Assembly: GCF_029867415.1 (NCBI RefSeq)
Contig: NW_026705399.1
Location: 248,001 to 312,000 of the forward strand
Length of the DNA: 64,000 nt
Direction: 5' to 3'
Origin: Vicia villosa
Lineage: Eukaryota > Streptophyta > Magnoliopsida > Fabales > Fabaceae
The notes under the pieces were generated by a model that did no database searches, was not told the origin of the DNA, and saw only the letters and a list, made by a program, of their open reading frames with translations. A program made the translations under genes and the position numbers. Each line of letters opens with the position of its first letter. Positions within the stretch are counted from its first letter, which is position 1. Positions 1 through 12,797 of this stretch are shown piece after piece.

Positions 1-21
1 CCAATTGCTCTGCATCATTTG

Positions 22-30
22 CCTATAAAT
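22..30 (+). promoter_or_regulatory. TATA box of the Ogre/Tat LTR
   Basis: CTATAAATAC is followed after about 30 bp by a pyrimidine/A-rich leader. The minus-strand LTR has an equivalent TATAAAT near 15201-15210, with a tRNA-like sequence at nearly the same distance downstream. Start-site use is inferred. Confidence 0.45.
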
Positions 31-834
31 ACAAGTGCATTTCCTTATAATAAAACACACCAAAGCAACAGAATTCTTGATTTCTCTCTTCTTTTTTCAT
101 ACTTAAGTTTTTCAAAGGTTCTTTGGCAAGAAGACTCGGATTCTTCAAACCAAAGCTCTTCCTTTGGAATTAAGTATTCAAACACATTAAGGGAGGTATT
201 TAGAGGTGATCCAAACCTCTGAAACACTTCTGTACGTGGAGAATCATCATCTTCACCTCTCATTTGGAGTTGTTGTAGTTGGGGTCGAGCAAGAGGTTCT
301 GGGCACTTTCAATCCAAGTTAAGCATCTCAACACCTTCCAGGAGGATCACTGAAGCTATCTGGATCGTTGCAACAACTCTGTAACACACTTTGATCAGAG
401 CCAGATCTCCATTTTTAAGGTAAGTTTCAAAAGCTTCAAACTCTATAATTTACGCATGATAAATCTAAAATGAAGTTACCAGTTGGTTTCTGCACCTTCA
501 TAGATCATTAACCCTCAATCAATTGCATCAAATCATGCATATAGAGTATTTCATGTTTAATTTCAGTTTTAGGGTTCTTAGTGTTCATGCTTGCGAATTT
601 TAAGTTACACTCAGAAAAAATGAAATTAAAGTATGCCATCATGATCCTCATCCAAAAACGAGCAAAACCCATCTTTACATCTTTGGATTTGGTTGAGAAT
701 TGAGAGAGATACGATTTCCAGAAATTCAAAAGCTTGAGGTTGAAGATGAAGATGGTGGCGCCATTTTTTGAATTTCCCAAAAACGAGTTTATTTTATTTT
801 GAATGATAGGTGTGTCACTTACGAATTCATCGTA

Positions 835-909
835 GTGTCCCAATGGTTACAACGCGCGTCCAAACTCTTGCCATGCCTTAGGTCTGGGGTTCGATCCCCC
901 CCTCAGACC
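835..909 (+). other. tRNA-like sequence 1 inside the LTR
   Basis: A strong box B-like T-arm (GGTTCGATCCCC, closed by GGTCTG/CAGACC) follows a degenerate box A (AATGGTTACAACGC) at tRNA-like spacing. No complete acceptor stem or plausible anticodon arm could be folded by eye, so it is not called a tRNA gene. It is the first of two such sequences in this LTR. Confidence 0.45.
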
Positions 910-997
910 TTTTGTCCATTTTATTTTTTTTTCAAATCTTTTTCATGCTTTTCTTTCACATATAATCACATGGGCACCTCTGGTAATCAGTCCACGC

Positions 998-1066
998 GCG
1001 TGGCTCAGTTGGTAATTGTTTTGTTGGATAACCAAGAGGGCGTGAGTTCAACCCTTGGTGAGACCA
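998..1066 (+). other. tRNA-like sequence 2 inside the LTR
   Basis: It contains a perfect box A consensus (TGGCTCAGTTGG) and a box B-like GAGTTCAACCC about 40 bp later, as in a tRNA without a long variable arm. The leader GCGCGTGGC is shared with the tRNA-like sequence at 14321-14388 in the other Ogre/Tat LTR. It may be a tRNA-derived (SINE-like) insertion or an inherited LTR component. Confidence 0.5.
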
Positions 1067-1626
1067 AACCATATTTTTTACTACTATTTTTCTTCCATTT
1101 TTTACCAACTTCACACAATTATTTAACCTATCAAATTAATTCATTTTCACTTCATTTTTCACACACTTGTTAATCAATATATATATTTTATGAATAATAA
1201 AAAAATCACAAAAATATTATTTATTTTATATATTTTTATTAGGTTAAAAATGGTGTTATTTTAAGTATTTTTAAATATATTTTAATACATGTTTTCATTG
1301 AATTTTCAAAACCTAATATCTCATAAATATTTTAGTAATAAAGTCCTAATCATTTAGGTCTTAATTAAGTATAGATATTATCTTTACTCCAATTAAGTTG
1401 ACTTTTTGTCAAAATTCAAACTGTTTTCAAACTTCAAAATAAACAGACGATCGTGATTTTCAAACAACAGAACCTCGCATCTTCTCAACTTTTTCTCATA
1501 AACAGTAAATCATTTCAATGGGCCTCTAATAGAGTGTAAGTCCCAGCACCTTTTTCTTTTCTTAGTTTGTTTTCAAAAACTGTATTTACAAAATCTTCTT
1601 TCTGTTTTCAAAACATTCTTCTGGTA

Positions 1627-3310
1627 TTTGAAGGGCATTATTCCCGGTGAAACTCTTCAGATACCTATGTGACCTTTGTCCATCTTCACTTCTTCTGTTT
1701 TCAAAAAACCCTTAACTGTTTATAATAAATATTCAACTGTTATCAATAAAATTGCTGGTGAGGCTTTGTACATACTTCTTCAAAGGCCTCCACTCCATCT
1801 AGGTTAGGCTTTACAAGCTTTCAATTTACAGTCTTTATTTAAATTACTGTCAAATATAGAACTGTTTATATATATTAGAACTACGTCTGAGTGAAACCTT
1901 AGGACAGTTAAACTATATATATATTATAGGAATATGGCCTAGGATTGAGAATGTCTTCCCGGTGAAGGCTCTTTCCTAATTAAAGATCTTTAGTTCAAAC
2001 CCTCAAGATGAATTATTCCCGGTGAAACATCTTGAAAAAAGCCTTAGAACCCAAAATAGGACACATCCACCCAAAGAGGAATTATTCCCGGTGAAACCTC
2101 TTACCCATTTGCTTAGAGCCAAAATAAGTTCAAAACTACATAGCTTCCTCTTGTGCTATAACAAGGACCCTCGATTAGCCTCCTCTTGGGCTTTGTACTA
2201 GGACCCACAAGCTTCTTAAAAGCATTTCCAGCTTCCTCTTGAGCTTGTATACAAGGACCCATCAGGTTTCTTATAAACATAGGAACAGGTCTTTAGTTAC
2301 CTTTTAGCCTATCCTGGTGAATTTCTTCCACTTTAAACCAGACTTTAAACAAGCCAAGTTTAATCTCAATCTCATATTGAGTACACCTTTTGGAATGAGA
2401 GACATGGACAGTCTCTGTCACCCTTATCTTCATAAATCTTCCTTAGCAGAGTCTAGGATCCATATTTGCTTATCCTCAGCAAGAGTCATCCTTAATCTTG
2501 GGCTTTAAACAAGAAGTCTCAATTAGATAATCTTTCTGCCATTAATAAAAACCCCTGGAAACGGTTAGCCTCCACACATTCCTTCATTTTAACAAAAACC
2601 CCTGGAAAGGGTCAGCCTCCAAAAATTCATTCTTTCAAAAGATAATTTCCCCAACTAAGCCAAAAATCCCTGGAAAGGGTTAGTTTCCAAAAAAACCAGT
2701 CTTTTAATATATAAATCCTCTAGCATAATAAAACTCCCCCAGTGAGTCCTTCATCATTAAGTAGCCACAACCTTGGGCTTTGTACAAGGCAGATAAAACA
2801 CATTTTCCTGTGTCAAAGATTCCTAATCTCTAGGATCTTTTCCCCATAGAGTCATGCATACTCAGTTTCTTTAAGAGTCTGCCACAACCTTGGGCTTTGT
2901 ACAAGGCAGAAAATAATGTTTTCCCTAGCCAAAATAGCCACAACCTTGGGCTTCATACAAGGCATAAATCAATGATTTCCTCAGTTAAGAGTCAGCCACA
3001 ACCTTGGGCTTTGTACAAGGCACAAAATAGAGTCATTCATAGTCTTCAAAAATTCAGTTTCCTCAGCAGTTAGCCACAACCTTGGGCTTCATACAAGGCA
3101 CAAAATAGAGTCTCCCTAAGTAGAGTCAGCCACAATTCTGGGCTTTGTACAGAACACCAAGTAAATACTCTCCAACTAGAGTCAGCCTCAATTCTGGGCT
3201 TTGTACAGAACACAAATTCCCTGTAGATAATCCCCAGTAAATTTATCTCCCAAAGTCAATAAAATAAAATAATCAAAAAGCCTCAAGCTTGGGCCTCATA
3301 CAAGCCAGCT
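1627..3310 (+). repeat. Degenerate short-period repeats in the LTR
   Basis: Three motif families recur at irregular spacing: ATTCCCGGTGAAAC (near 1640, 1958, 2012, 2083), AACCCCTGGAAAGGGTTAGC (three copies at about 2545-2690) and GCCACAACCTTGGGCTTTGT with variants (about eight copies, 2765-3300). They look like decayed tandem arrays internal to the LTR. Confidence 0.6.
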
Positions 3311-4364
3311 AAAAAATCAAATCTTTCAAACAATAGATAGACATAGCTTATCTCTATAAAGAGATCTTTCTCCTATCTCACCACATTCAAACAAACATTT
3401 CAATTTCAATTTCAATTTGAATTTCAAACATTCTCCCATTTAGGACTCTGAAAGGCATGCTCTGAGGCAAACAAACCCAGACTTGTACACTTTCCCTAAT
3501 TTGGATGAGAATCCTTCTTTCATTTAAGAGAACGCGACTGGCATACTTGCAAACATACAAGTAAGGTCCCTATCTTAATGAAATGAATTCAGCTTTTCTG
3601 TCACTTTAAAATGTTTGTGGTGGAATAGTAGAAATACCTCTCTATAAAGATGACTTCATGTCTCTTTACTATAAACAGAGATTTAATTTAAAGCTTCAAC
3701 CTTGAGCTTCAAGCAAGGCACCAAAAATAATTAATTTCCCTAATTAGTTCCCCGAACTACATTAAGCTCTGACTTCCATTAGGGATATGTAGGCATGAGG
3801 TTCACAAGGAATCTCAGCGAGCTAATAAAATACCAAAAATAGTCAGTCTGTCTGTCTTTCTTAATCAATTCAATTCCTTCTCCTAACACAAAGGAGAAAC
3901 TTTCCCAATCATTAGCAGTAAACACAATCACAATGACACAGAGAAGGTTCCCGTAGAGTACTAAGGATATGTAGGGTGCTTAAACTCTTCCCTATGTATA
4001 ACCGACCCCCCGAACTCCAGAATTTCTAGTTTAGGTGAATCCCCACACTTAGCAAACTCCTAGGGTTAATTTGAGATCTTTTTCCCCTCTCCTACTCGTT
4101 AGGACAATTAAAAAGTTCGTGTGATATCGTAGGAAGAACTGAAACAAAATTCATCCCGCCACGGGTGATTCCTCCTTCCAAATTTCGCGTGAAGGGTCTA
4201 GCATGCCGTCCTCCCAAGTGAAACGGGGAGGTAAAAAAAACGACACCACACTACGTGACATGGTTCTATCGGGTGTCACATCCTCTGATGACACCCGACG
4301 CTCCCGGCGCTCCCGGCGCTCCTAGGCCAGCATACGAGTAGATCCTAGAGAACAGCAGGCCGAG

Positions 4365-4565
4365 GATGACCATGCCATTGATCTCTTGCCAATATGCCAG
4401 CAGATATAGATGCTTGGGCGGGACGCGTTGGAGCGAGGTATCATTGATCAGGGCGGTCCAGAGGCAGCCGCCGTGGTGGAGAGGATGGCCGGTGATGCGG
4501 GCGGTGCGGCGGCATATAGGAGGCAGAGGAGGTCCCAAGGAGTTAGGGTTAGGCATACACAGTAG
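4365..4565 (+). pseudogene. C-terminal remnant of a MULE-associated plant mobile domain protein
   Basis: One frame reads through to TAG with a coding look: ...LGRDALERGIIDQGGPEA, then an Ala/Gly/Arg-rich tail ending in VRVRHTQ. An in-frame TAG occurs 15 codons into the segment. GC content is well above the flanks. The sequence resembles C-termini of plant proteins with the aminotransferase-like plant mobile domain found in MULE-type elements. That match is from memory, only about 66 codons remain, and the call is tentative. Confidence 0.35.
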
Positions 4566-4820
4566 GGGTTCTTATTTTTCTATGACTTTATTGTATTCGG
4601 TTTGTATTTTTGATATTTACGTACATTTACACACACTATTAGTATTTTATTCGGCTTGTATATATAATTCGGCTCGTATATATAATATTAGTATTTTATG
4701 TTGATATGTCGCTTATTTTATTTGGGTTATATTTTATTTATAATAAGCGTTTTCGTTTAATTAAAAATATGGCACTAAGCGTTGTTTAGAAAAACATAAA
4801 AAAAACACAATTTCTGCATA

Positions 4821-4976
4821 TTTCGGAAGTGCACTTCCGAAAACCCCCAAAAATGTGAAAAAAGTGTTTTCGGAAGTGCATCTCCGAAAATATCCCCCAT
4901 TTGGCGTTTTCGGAAGTGCATTTCCGAAGTCTGGAAAAGTCTATAAAAAAAATACTTCGGAGATACAACTCCGAAG
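4821..4976. repeat. Four copies of a CGGAA...TTCCG palindrome
   Basis: Near-perfect palindromes lie at 4821-4842, 4868-4889, 4908-4929 and 4955-4976. The first has core TTCGGAAGTGCACTTCCGAA and is perfect. Spacing is about 40-47 bp. Ten more copies occur in the related element at 50210-52145. Confidence 0.85.
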
Positions 4977-5465
4977 CAGGGACAACTTGAGAATTTCGCT
5001 GGGGTCACCCCCATAGGGGGGTCAATAAAGAAATTCTTTATATATAGTATCAAATGCAATGAGAAAGCCATCAAGCCCATTTTACTGACATGTTTTGCCT
5101 AAGCATGCAAGGTGTTGGTCATTTGCATGCTTCATACATTACTAATGTAACATTAGCCGAGTTTCCACCACCCTTGGCTTTTAGGAAATTCTATTGTGCG
5201 TATTACTTAGCCTTGAATAACATGTCCACAGGAGTGGTTGAATCTAGAAGTGTCAATTTAAGGGGCCAATTAATTTGGGCCCTAGCCACTATAATAAGAG
5301 GGCCTAAAATAATTTTAAAATAGTAAACCCTCAAATACATAGTGTCCAATGTTAGAAGGCCCTAAAATTTGAAAGAGGGCTATAAGGCCCCAAATAAAAT
5401 AAAAAACTTAATTTTAAAAAATAGAATAAAATCAAAAAAATAAATAACTTTTAAGTAAAAAAATT

Positions 5466-5608
5466 TAAAAATATGTTTAAAATTTTCAAAAAACAAACAA
5501 CTTGTTTAATTAGTTTTTTTTTAAAAAATTAACAAAAAATAAATTTAAAAATATGTTTAAAATTTTCAAAAAACAAACAACTTGTTTAATTAGTTTTTTT
5601 TTAAAAAA
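5466..5608. repeat. 81-bp tandem duplication
   Basis: A block containing AAAATATGTTTAAAATTTTC and AACAACTTGTTTAATTAG appears at about 5466-5527 and again at 5547-5608 with almost no differences. Confidence 0.8.
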
Positions 5609-5714
5609 ATTAACAAAAAATAAATTAAAAATTATGTTAAAAAATTTCAAAAATAAAAAAAAAGTTTTTCCAAAAAAAACTTTAAAAATAAAAAATATAT
5701 TTGAATATATAAAA

Positions 5715-5818
<104 letters not shown>

Positions 5819-5911
5819 TTTTTTATATAACAAAATCCAATATACTAAAGTAGCCATGTTTTATTATCCCACATGACAGAATAGAAGGAAACATATCGCA
5901 GTGGACAAGAA

Positions 5912-6049
5912 ATTCATTAAATTTTCAAAATTGATTTACATTCCTCCATACATAATGTTCTAAACTTAATTAAAAAAGCTCATAGTTTAAAGTAGAAATC
6001 CATTAAATTTTTAAAATTGATTTACATTCCTCCATACATAATGTTCTAA
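5912..6049. repeat. Tandem duplication of a MITE target sequence
   Basis: A block containing TTGATTTACATTCCTCCATA and ATGTTCTAA occurs twice, about 88 bp apart. A partial third copy follows the MITE at 6231. Confidence 0.75.
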
Positions 6050-6230
6050 GAGGTTTGCTAAGTTTACACAAAATGTTAACACTACACCGTATATTATACG
6101 GTTTATTAGTTTTTTTTATATTTTATTGTCACCTAAAAACATGTGCATATGTATATAATTGTATCTAACCCTCACATAAATTCATACGGTGTAGAAAGTT
6201 GATGTAAGCTTTAGTGTTATAGCATTTCTC
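6050..6230. mobile_element. Mutator-type MITE, 181 bp
   Basis: It is flanked by a perfect 9-bp target duplication, ATGTTCTAA (6041-6049 and 6231-6239). The termini GAGGTTTGCTAA and GAGAAATGCTAT (reverse complement of the right end) are imperfect inverted repeats. There is no coding capacity. The 9-bp duplication suggests a Mutator-like transposase. Confidence 0.65.
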
Positions 6231-6847
6231 ATGTTCTAAACATAATTAAAAAAAGTTCATAGTTCAAAGTAGCTTAACTTGTCTATAGTCTAGTGACCTT
6301 GTCAAGGCAATAACCTGATCCTTTTAGATAGAGAAGTTATAGATTTCACTATTTGTTTTATATGACAAGGACATACAAGGACATGCATCGTTGAAGGCAG
6401 CTTATGACAATGCAGTGTGTGGTATGCTCTATATAACAAGTAAATTGAAGTCAATGTGGGTTTTGAGAATAAAATAAGACCCCCTCAATAGGCCCAAAAA
6501 AAAAGAAATTTGTAAAGGGCCTAAAGTTTTAGACCCTAAAATAAATTTTAATAATTGGAGGTTCAATATATTAGGGCTTTAATGGGGTCAAATTATTAGG
6601 ACTTTTAGTTATAGGACTTATTTGACAGCTTTAGTTGGATCCCTTACGAGTGCCACAACAAAAAGATATACAAGAACAATCAAACCTTATCTTATTAAGA
6701 GGGACCGGCTCAACGTTTTAAAATAAAGAAGAGATTATGATACAACTAACTATATAAATTATTCAAGCATTCCATAAAACATAAAAACATCAAATGACTG
6801 GATGACAAGTACACAAAGATTTTATCATCATTATCATTGCCTCTGAT

Positions 6848-6853
6848 TTATTG
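6848..6853 (-). terminator. Polyadenylation signal of ALDH2B
   Basis: AATAAA on the minus strand, about 20 bp past the ALDH2B stop codon. Confidence 0.5.
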
Positions 6854-6871
6854 ATCTTATATTCATAATCC

Positions 6872-9827
6872 TCAAAGCCATGCTGGATTCTTCAAGGGAG
6901 TAACAACTGCTTTCACTTGCAAGTAGTTCTTAAGACTATACTCTCCTTTTTCTCTGCCTTGTCCACTCATCTTATACCCACCAAAAGGAATTGTAGCATC
7001 AAATACATCATAGCAATTCACCCAAACTGATCCAACTCTCAATGCTCTTGTCAAAGTATTAGCAGTGTCTATGTTCTTCGTGAAGACCCCTGCCGCAAGG
7101 CCAAAACGCGTGTTATTTGCTCTTTGAATCACCTCATCAATGTCCCTGTGAACAATCAACAATAAAATTAGTCACTAGTAACAAAGAAGCACGTAGAAAT
7201 AACGTTTCCGGAAAAATTAGACTAATTGCTCTCACTTGAATTTCAATATGGTTTGCACAGGACCGAAAATCTCATCCTTTGCAATCAGCATTTCGTCCTG
7301 GTGGTTGTTAACCGCAGAGTTAAAAACATTAGGAGCTGTATTTGCATAATTCTTTGCAAAGATGGGAATTTAAAAAATACACACACGCGCGCACAAACAC
7401 ACACCTGAACGTTTGAGAAGACAGTTGGTTGTATATAGAAGCCCTTGTTGCCAATCTTTTCTCCTCCAGTTTCCAGTGTAGCGCCATTTTCAACACCGGA
7501 GTTAATATACTTGAGTATTTTCTCGAATTGTTTTGAATCAATCTGATTATTTGTATCATAACTAGTTTTTCATTATAATATTCAGATATTTCAGAATACT
7601 AATGCATCAAGGTTTAACACGACGATTTATCTCAAATGCTATGCAATTTTACCTGAGGACCTTGTTCTACTCCAGCCTTGAATGGATCTCCAACAACGCG
7701 TTTCAAAGCGCGGGCCTTTGCTTTCGCAACAAACTCATCATACACACTTTCATGTACAAACGTTCGAGAGCCAGCACAGCAACATTGTCCCTGAATGTCA
7801 CAAAGAATACCAATCAATGTTTCAGAATTACACAAAAGGGATAATTGTTTGACAACAAGAACTCTATGCTTGTAGTTACCTGGTTGAAGAACAAGGCGAA
7901 GTGTGCTAACTCGACAGCCTGATCTACATCAGCATCTTCACATACAATAAAGGGAGACTTTCCACCAAGCTCCAAAGTTGCGGCCTTCAAATTGCTTTTA
8001 GCAGCTAGTTCAAGGATGATTTTTCCAGTAACAGTTGAACCTGTAAAAGCGATCTGCAAGAGACTCAATAATTCCACTATGAATACAAAGGTAACTTATT
8101 TTTAAGAAGAAACTAAAAAATTATCAGGACCATCTACGTGCAAGACATGCTACTGCACAGGGTTCAAAATTTGTCACGGTTAAACCATAATTAAATAGAG
8201 GCTCATAAAATTTGTCACATAGGTAAATAAAGCATCTATTTATTTTGTCATTGAACTGTGACAAATATACAAAGTGCCCTCTGAAAAATTGAGATGGTTC
8301 TGAAAATCATTACAAATTGTCAATTTATTCCTAAACAAAGTGCCCTCCAAATGTATTGTTACCTTATCCACATCCATATGACTAGCAATAGCGGCACCCG
8401 CTGTTGGACCAAAGCCAGATACTATATTCAAAACACCTGGAGGAAGTCCAGCCTGCCAGAAATATTACAAATTAGCAACAAAGCATATAAGCCACTCGTT
8501 CTGTTCATTTTCAATCGTCAATTTTTAGGAATAAATTGTTTCTAGTTATCTGTCATTTTCAAGATTGGTGAATGTATTAGTTACCTCATGAAATAGTTTT
8601 GCTGCATACAAAGCAGACAGTGGTGTCTGCTCAGATGTTTTTAGAACAATAGTGTTGCCACATGCCAATGCCGGTCCAACCTTCCAACCAAACATGAGAA
8701 GAGGAAAATTCCATGGAATGATCTGACCAGCAACACCAATTGGTTCATGCAATGTATGCACCTGATGTGGCCCATCAGCTGGAACTGTGAGACCATGAAT
8801 CTTGTCTGCCCAACCTGAGGAAAGATTCAGAAATACAAGTGTTAGTTAGTATACTTTCCCAAAAACAAAGAGAGAAGCACTTTTGTGAAAATGGATTCCC
8901 TGCAGTCAATCAGATATCTGCATTCACTCAATCTCGGGCGCAACATCAATGTTTCCTTACAACCCTAGTATAAAATCTTGTACTAAAATAACACATTTCA
9001 CATACCAGCATAATACCGAATTAAGCGTGTCAGCATTGGAACTTCAATTTCCGCAGACTGTTCATATGGCTTCCCATTATCCCAAGTCTCAAGTGTTGCA
9101 AGCTCATGATTATGCTTTTCAAGCAAATCCGCAGCCCGTAACAATATCCTTTGCCTTTCCTATAAAATCATAACAAAAGAAAAAAATTAGTGAAACACTG
9201 ACACAGACACGGATACCAGACACATATACCAGACATGGACATGTTGGACAGTGGATACTGATAGAACACAAGACACAAAAAAAGTAAAAAAGATGCAATA
9301 CATAGGCTGTCATCTTAGGCCATGGTCCATGATCAAATGCTTTGCGAGCAGCCGCAACAGCGCGATCAACATCTTCATGTTGACCTTCAGAAACATGAGC
9401 AATCACTTGGCCTGTTCTTGGATCCAACGTTGGAAATGTTTTACCTAATGATGATGACACAGAATTCCACAAAAGCATTAAATATATATACAAACAAACA
9501 CTAATCAAGATTAACACCAAAAAGAAAATACAAACCAGAAGCAGAATCTACAAATTTTCCATCAATTAAAAGCTGAGTATGATCAACTTGAAACGTAGGT
9601 TTGATCGGTTCTTCGATGGAAGAAGCATCGGTGCTGTATTTAGAGACTCTAGCACTCAAACCTGAGAAGTTTATTATTATTTCAGCACATAACAGATAAA
9701 CTAATAATAGTGAATAAAAATTGAAAAAATAACCAGAGAATAATGAACAACTTCTACCTCGAGAGAACAATGAAGAAGAAGAAACTGATCTAGAGATGAA
9801 CCTTGAGATCCTCATGGAAGAAGCCAT
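6872..9827 (-). CDS. ALDH2B: Mitochondrial aldehyde dehydrogenase, ALDH2B type (11 exons, 532 aa)
   Basis: Oxidises aldehydes such as acetaldehyde to acids with NAD+ in the mitochondrial matrix. In plants the family acts in the pyruvate dehydrogenase bypass and in aldehyde detoxification. Exons in transcript order: 9827-9758, 9661-9536, 9444-9302, 9159-9006, 8814-8585, 8452-8363, 8053-7880, 7790-7653, 7542-7405, 7297-7236, 7145-6872. All introns are GT..AG and the lengths sum to 1599 nt with consistent phase. The Ser/Arg-rich N-terminus ([14 protein letters not shown]) fits a mitochondrial presequence. Landmarks: FTGS of the NAD+ fold near residue 274, general-base Glu299 in LELGGKSP, catalytic Cys333 in GQCCCAGSR, and the C-terminus [16 protein letters not shown] typical of ALDH2B. 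No lesion was seen, so the gene should be functional. The exact paralogue number cannot be assigned from the sequence alone. Confidence 0.95.
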
Positions 9828-9895
9828 TATTGTAGGTACTGTTTTTAATTTTTTTTTTCACTATTTATTCAATTTATAAAATTCCATTGACTCAT

Positions 9896-9904
9896 TATTT
9901 ATAG
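9896..9904 (-). promoter_or_regulatory. Putative TATA box of ALDH2B
   Basis: CTATAAATA on the minus strand, about 70-77 bp before the ATG. A second weaker TTTATAAATT lies closer, at about 9873-9882. Confidence 0.5.
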
Positions 9905-10389
9905 ACAAAATGCATGAACAATACATGCATTGAACCTTAGGAACAAAAAATGTTTATGCAGTAATTGTGGAATTCGGTTACCTAAATTGTATAATTTGAT
10001 TTGGATCATCACATGACGTGTTAAAGCTTATTTTTCCTTATTAGTATACATTTTGGATAAGTTCTAGCAATAATTTAGAAAATTTCCTTTTTAAAATATA
10101 GATTTAATATTTCATTTGATAAAATATTTAAATTTATTTAGTTTTTATAGAATATAATTTTAACTTTTATTTCCTATAATTTTTTTTAGTATTATTTTAG
10201 AATTAAAATAAATTGACACCTCGGTATAGTAAAAAGTATAAATTGATAATTGGTAATATACTTAATTTATACTGTTTTTTTAAGTATAATTATCATTACA
10301 TTATTCACTGTGATAATATAACTAATTTATAAATGTGTTAAATATTTGTATTTTCTAAAATAATAATACGAAACAATATCCTTGTAGTG
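9905..10389. other. AT-rich upstream region of ALDH2B, no gene seen
   Basis: AT-rich DNA without open frames or recognisable repeats. It presumably holds the ALDH2B upstream promoter. Confidence 0.5.
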
Positions 10390-12797
10390 TAGTGTTGTCA
10401 AAAAAAAAATTAGGAATGTTGTGAGGTTAGCGCAAGCTCACACAAGAGTGGTGAGATGTTTTGTATATGGTGTTTTTAGAGAAAATTAAATGTCATCTTC
10501 TCAACTTCAGGGTTGGGTCTGGATCTTAGATTCCAAGGAAGTAATGCCCACCCACAACAGCGTGAGAAGCTGACACTTACCTCACTTATTATTTTGGAGA
10601 ACATGACTTATCTGTTTGACTTCCTTTCCCATACTAGGGACACATCACTCCCACATTTCATAAAAAGGCGAGTGATATAGAAAATGGGCGCCATAACCAA
10701 ATGATGGATATACGTTCTAATAAATGGGTGGTTAGGAAACTGGTAGGGATGATATATTGTGTTGCTCCCCTTTGAGAACTTTCTACGTCGCTTCTTGTGG
10801 ACTTTTTACTAATATGTTGATACATAGTCCTTTAAGCATTAGGGATTAGAAAGGGAGAAGTGATTAAGCCTAATCCCCTATTCTCATTTGGACTAGTCCC
10901 TCAAGCATACTCGAGGCGTGTCCCTCGGTCATATCTGGGGCAAGTCCCTCAGGATTATCTAGGGTGAGTCTCTCATTCGTATCTGGAGCGCGTTTCTTAG
11001 GCATGGCCTAGGGTAGACTTCCATATATCAATGAGATGAATTCTCAAACGCCAGCTTAGCGAAATCCCCAAACGCCAGTTAAGGTGAAACGCACACGCAA
11101 CATTAAATGTGATCAATGATGATTTAGTCTCGGAAAGCCAACCTGGTCTTAATCTCTCACACGTAACAGAAACATGAAGAACCTTTTATGAATGCTAGGG
11201 AACCTAGGAAGAGACCCTTGATTACCCATAGTCATTAAACCATTATAAAATGGGTTCAACCCTAACTACAAATTAATGGAGCTAGATATGTTCGGTAGTT
11301 GCAAGAACTCTACTAGTTCCAATCGCAATAAGAGCAGTGGTAGCGATAGTGACTCCTTTTTCCCTTCTATTCTCTTATGAAGCAAGAAGCTAATAGTTGT
11401 CTCTAATCCTGAGCACAAGGGCATCAAGGATTTCAAGACCTATTACATCAGTGAGAGGAAGGGATAACCTCCTTTCCGAAATATGCCAACCTCTCCTCTT
11501 CAGGTGATAAGTAAAAGGTTCTCTTGGAAGCGTGTTATATGGTAAGATGAATAATATGGATGCTTTGGACAATTTTCCCAACCCCTATTTCTACCTAATT
11601 CTCCCCGTTGTTCCCGACCTAGGGGTCTTAGTCTCCTTCTCCTCATTTGAGGCAGAAGTTCTAAAGGTGATTAACATTGCCTCGTCCTAGATCCCACCTA
11701 ATGGCTAGAGCTTGATTCGGGAATTTGGAATCATATACTAGCGGTTGAAGGTCCATCCTACCATATGAATGTTCTTCTACTTTTTTTTGGAACCAAGAAG
11801 AGCATTAGAGGTAGATCGGTGACGTTAAATGCCTTGAGCTACCTGCTTGGAAGATCCATGTTCAAACCATACTTCAATCTTTAACAAAATTGGAAAGATG
11901 AGTTTATGAGTGTTAGAAGGTGAGATAGCACATTTACGGTCACAACTGGGACAGACGGAACCCTTGCTTTCCTCTAGCCTGGACAAATAATCTAGAGGAG
12001 ATCACTAAGAAAGACGTTGACTACCTCACACCTGATGGGAGGAGTTTGTTTAGCTTTTGGATGAATTCAAGATCATGAGTTTTTGTACCATGAGGTTCTT
12101 AGAGTAGGGGATGAGAGTAACATAAACAAATATATAAGTTTAATATTGTAATGAACTTTATTTGGAATTTTCTGCTGGTCAGGTTACTTATACTTATAAT
12201 TCCTCTTTTTATAGAGAAACTGTACAAAATACCTTTGACCGAAATGAAGAAGCGTATGGACAAGAGAAAAGTTGAGCGCCCAAGAATAAATAGCCCCTAG
12301 AGTTTTCTAGACGACTTGATGATGAAAGGGACCAAGAGACAAGCTTATGGAAACGTGCCCCATGATCTTCAAACCCCTAAAATTCAAAAAAAGAAAATAG
12401 GGTTGGTGAGCATTTGTCACCTGCAAGGAACGATCCACCTCCTCAATCCTCCATGTGGAATGATCCCACACTTGACGCCATAAAATTTTGTAGCACCATC
12501 CTTCCTTTCAATAAATATTTACCAAAAGACTATAAGGCAATTGGTAACAAGGCGCCTCATAAGTTTCATGATCTAAAGGAGAACTACTTACTGAGGGTCT
12601 TGCCAATGGAACGAACTAATCGGGAAAAACATGCCTAGATTGAGAACTAGTTAAAGTCGAAGCTCGCTTTCTCCCAAAGGAATTACACCAAAGATCAAGC
12701 GATAATGAAGACCTTAAAGAAATAGAAGAAGGTATTGGTAGCCAAACATGACGAGGCGAAGTCTGTAGCGGTGAAAAATTGAGACCGAGGCCATTGG
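10390..12797 (+). pseudogene. Decayed 'putative gypsy type transposon' (PF04195-like) coding remnant
   Basis: Broken frames on the plus strand keep transposon-protein character: a Ser/Asn-rich start near 11278 (MELDMFGSCKNSTSS), then a segment with MNVLLLFFGTKK, then WTNNLEEITKKDVDYLTPDG near 12000. A longer open stretch at 12402-12638 (ILPFNKYLPKDYK) follows. The order resembles plant proteins annotated as putative gypsy type transposon domain, common in CACTA and retroelement-associated ORFs. Many in-frame stops show it is dead. It is cut off at 12798 by the start of an Ogre/Tat-like LTR. The section 10390-11270 has no recognised coding content. Confidence 0.4.

Larger units (their letters stand above)
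1..4255 (+). mobile_element. Ogre/Tat-like Ty3/gypsy LTR, left end outside the window
   Basis: The stretch has no credible coding capacity and reads as the R-U5 part of a very long LTR. A TATA box lies at its left edge, tRNA-like sequences follow about 0.8 kb downstream, then kilobases of degenerate short repeats (ATTCCCGGTGAAA, CCTTGGGCTTTGTACAAGGC), and an end section around 4130-4240 with a GC-richer 'gaagggtctagcatgccgtcc' type sequence. I associate this layout with Ogre/Tat LTRs of legumes. The orientation comes from the TATA box and from comparison with the minus-strand LTR at 12798-20559. No primer-binding site is visible at the right end, where it passes directly into a MULE fragment, so it is probably a truncated or solo LTR. 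Family assignment is from memory of such LTRs, not from a search. Confidence 0.55.
4262..5040 (+). mobile_element. Truncated MULE (plant mobile domain type), terminal part
   Basis: The right end (about 4996-5040) carries CGCTGGGGTCACCCCCATAG followed by TCAATAAAGAAATT. It closely matches the right end of the complete element at 50210-52145 (CGCTGGGGGTGACCCCCATA, then GGCCAAAGAAATT). Both copies also carry the same subterminal palindromes. The left end is missing, and the fragment starts inside a coding remnant next to the Ogre/Tat LTR. Confidence 0.55.

Noticed and set aside
998..1066. A functional tRNA gene
   Set aside because: Box A and box B are good, but no 7-bp acceptor stem or convincing anticodon arm can be formed. 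Reported as tRNA-like only.
4266..4556. Minus-strand 96-codon Pro-rich frame
   Set aside because: Antisense of the plus-strand MULE coding remnant, which has the recognisable C-terminal pattern.
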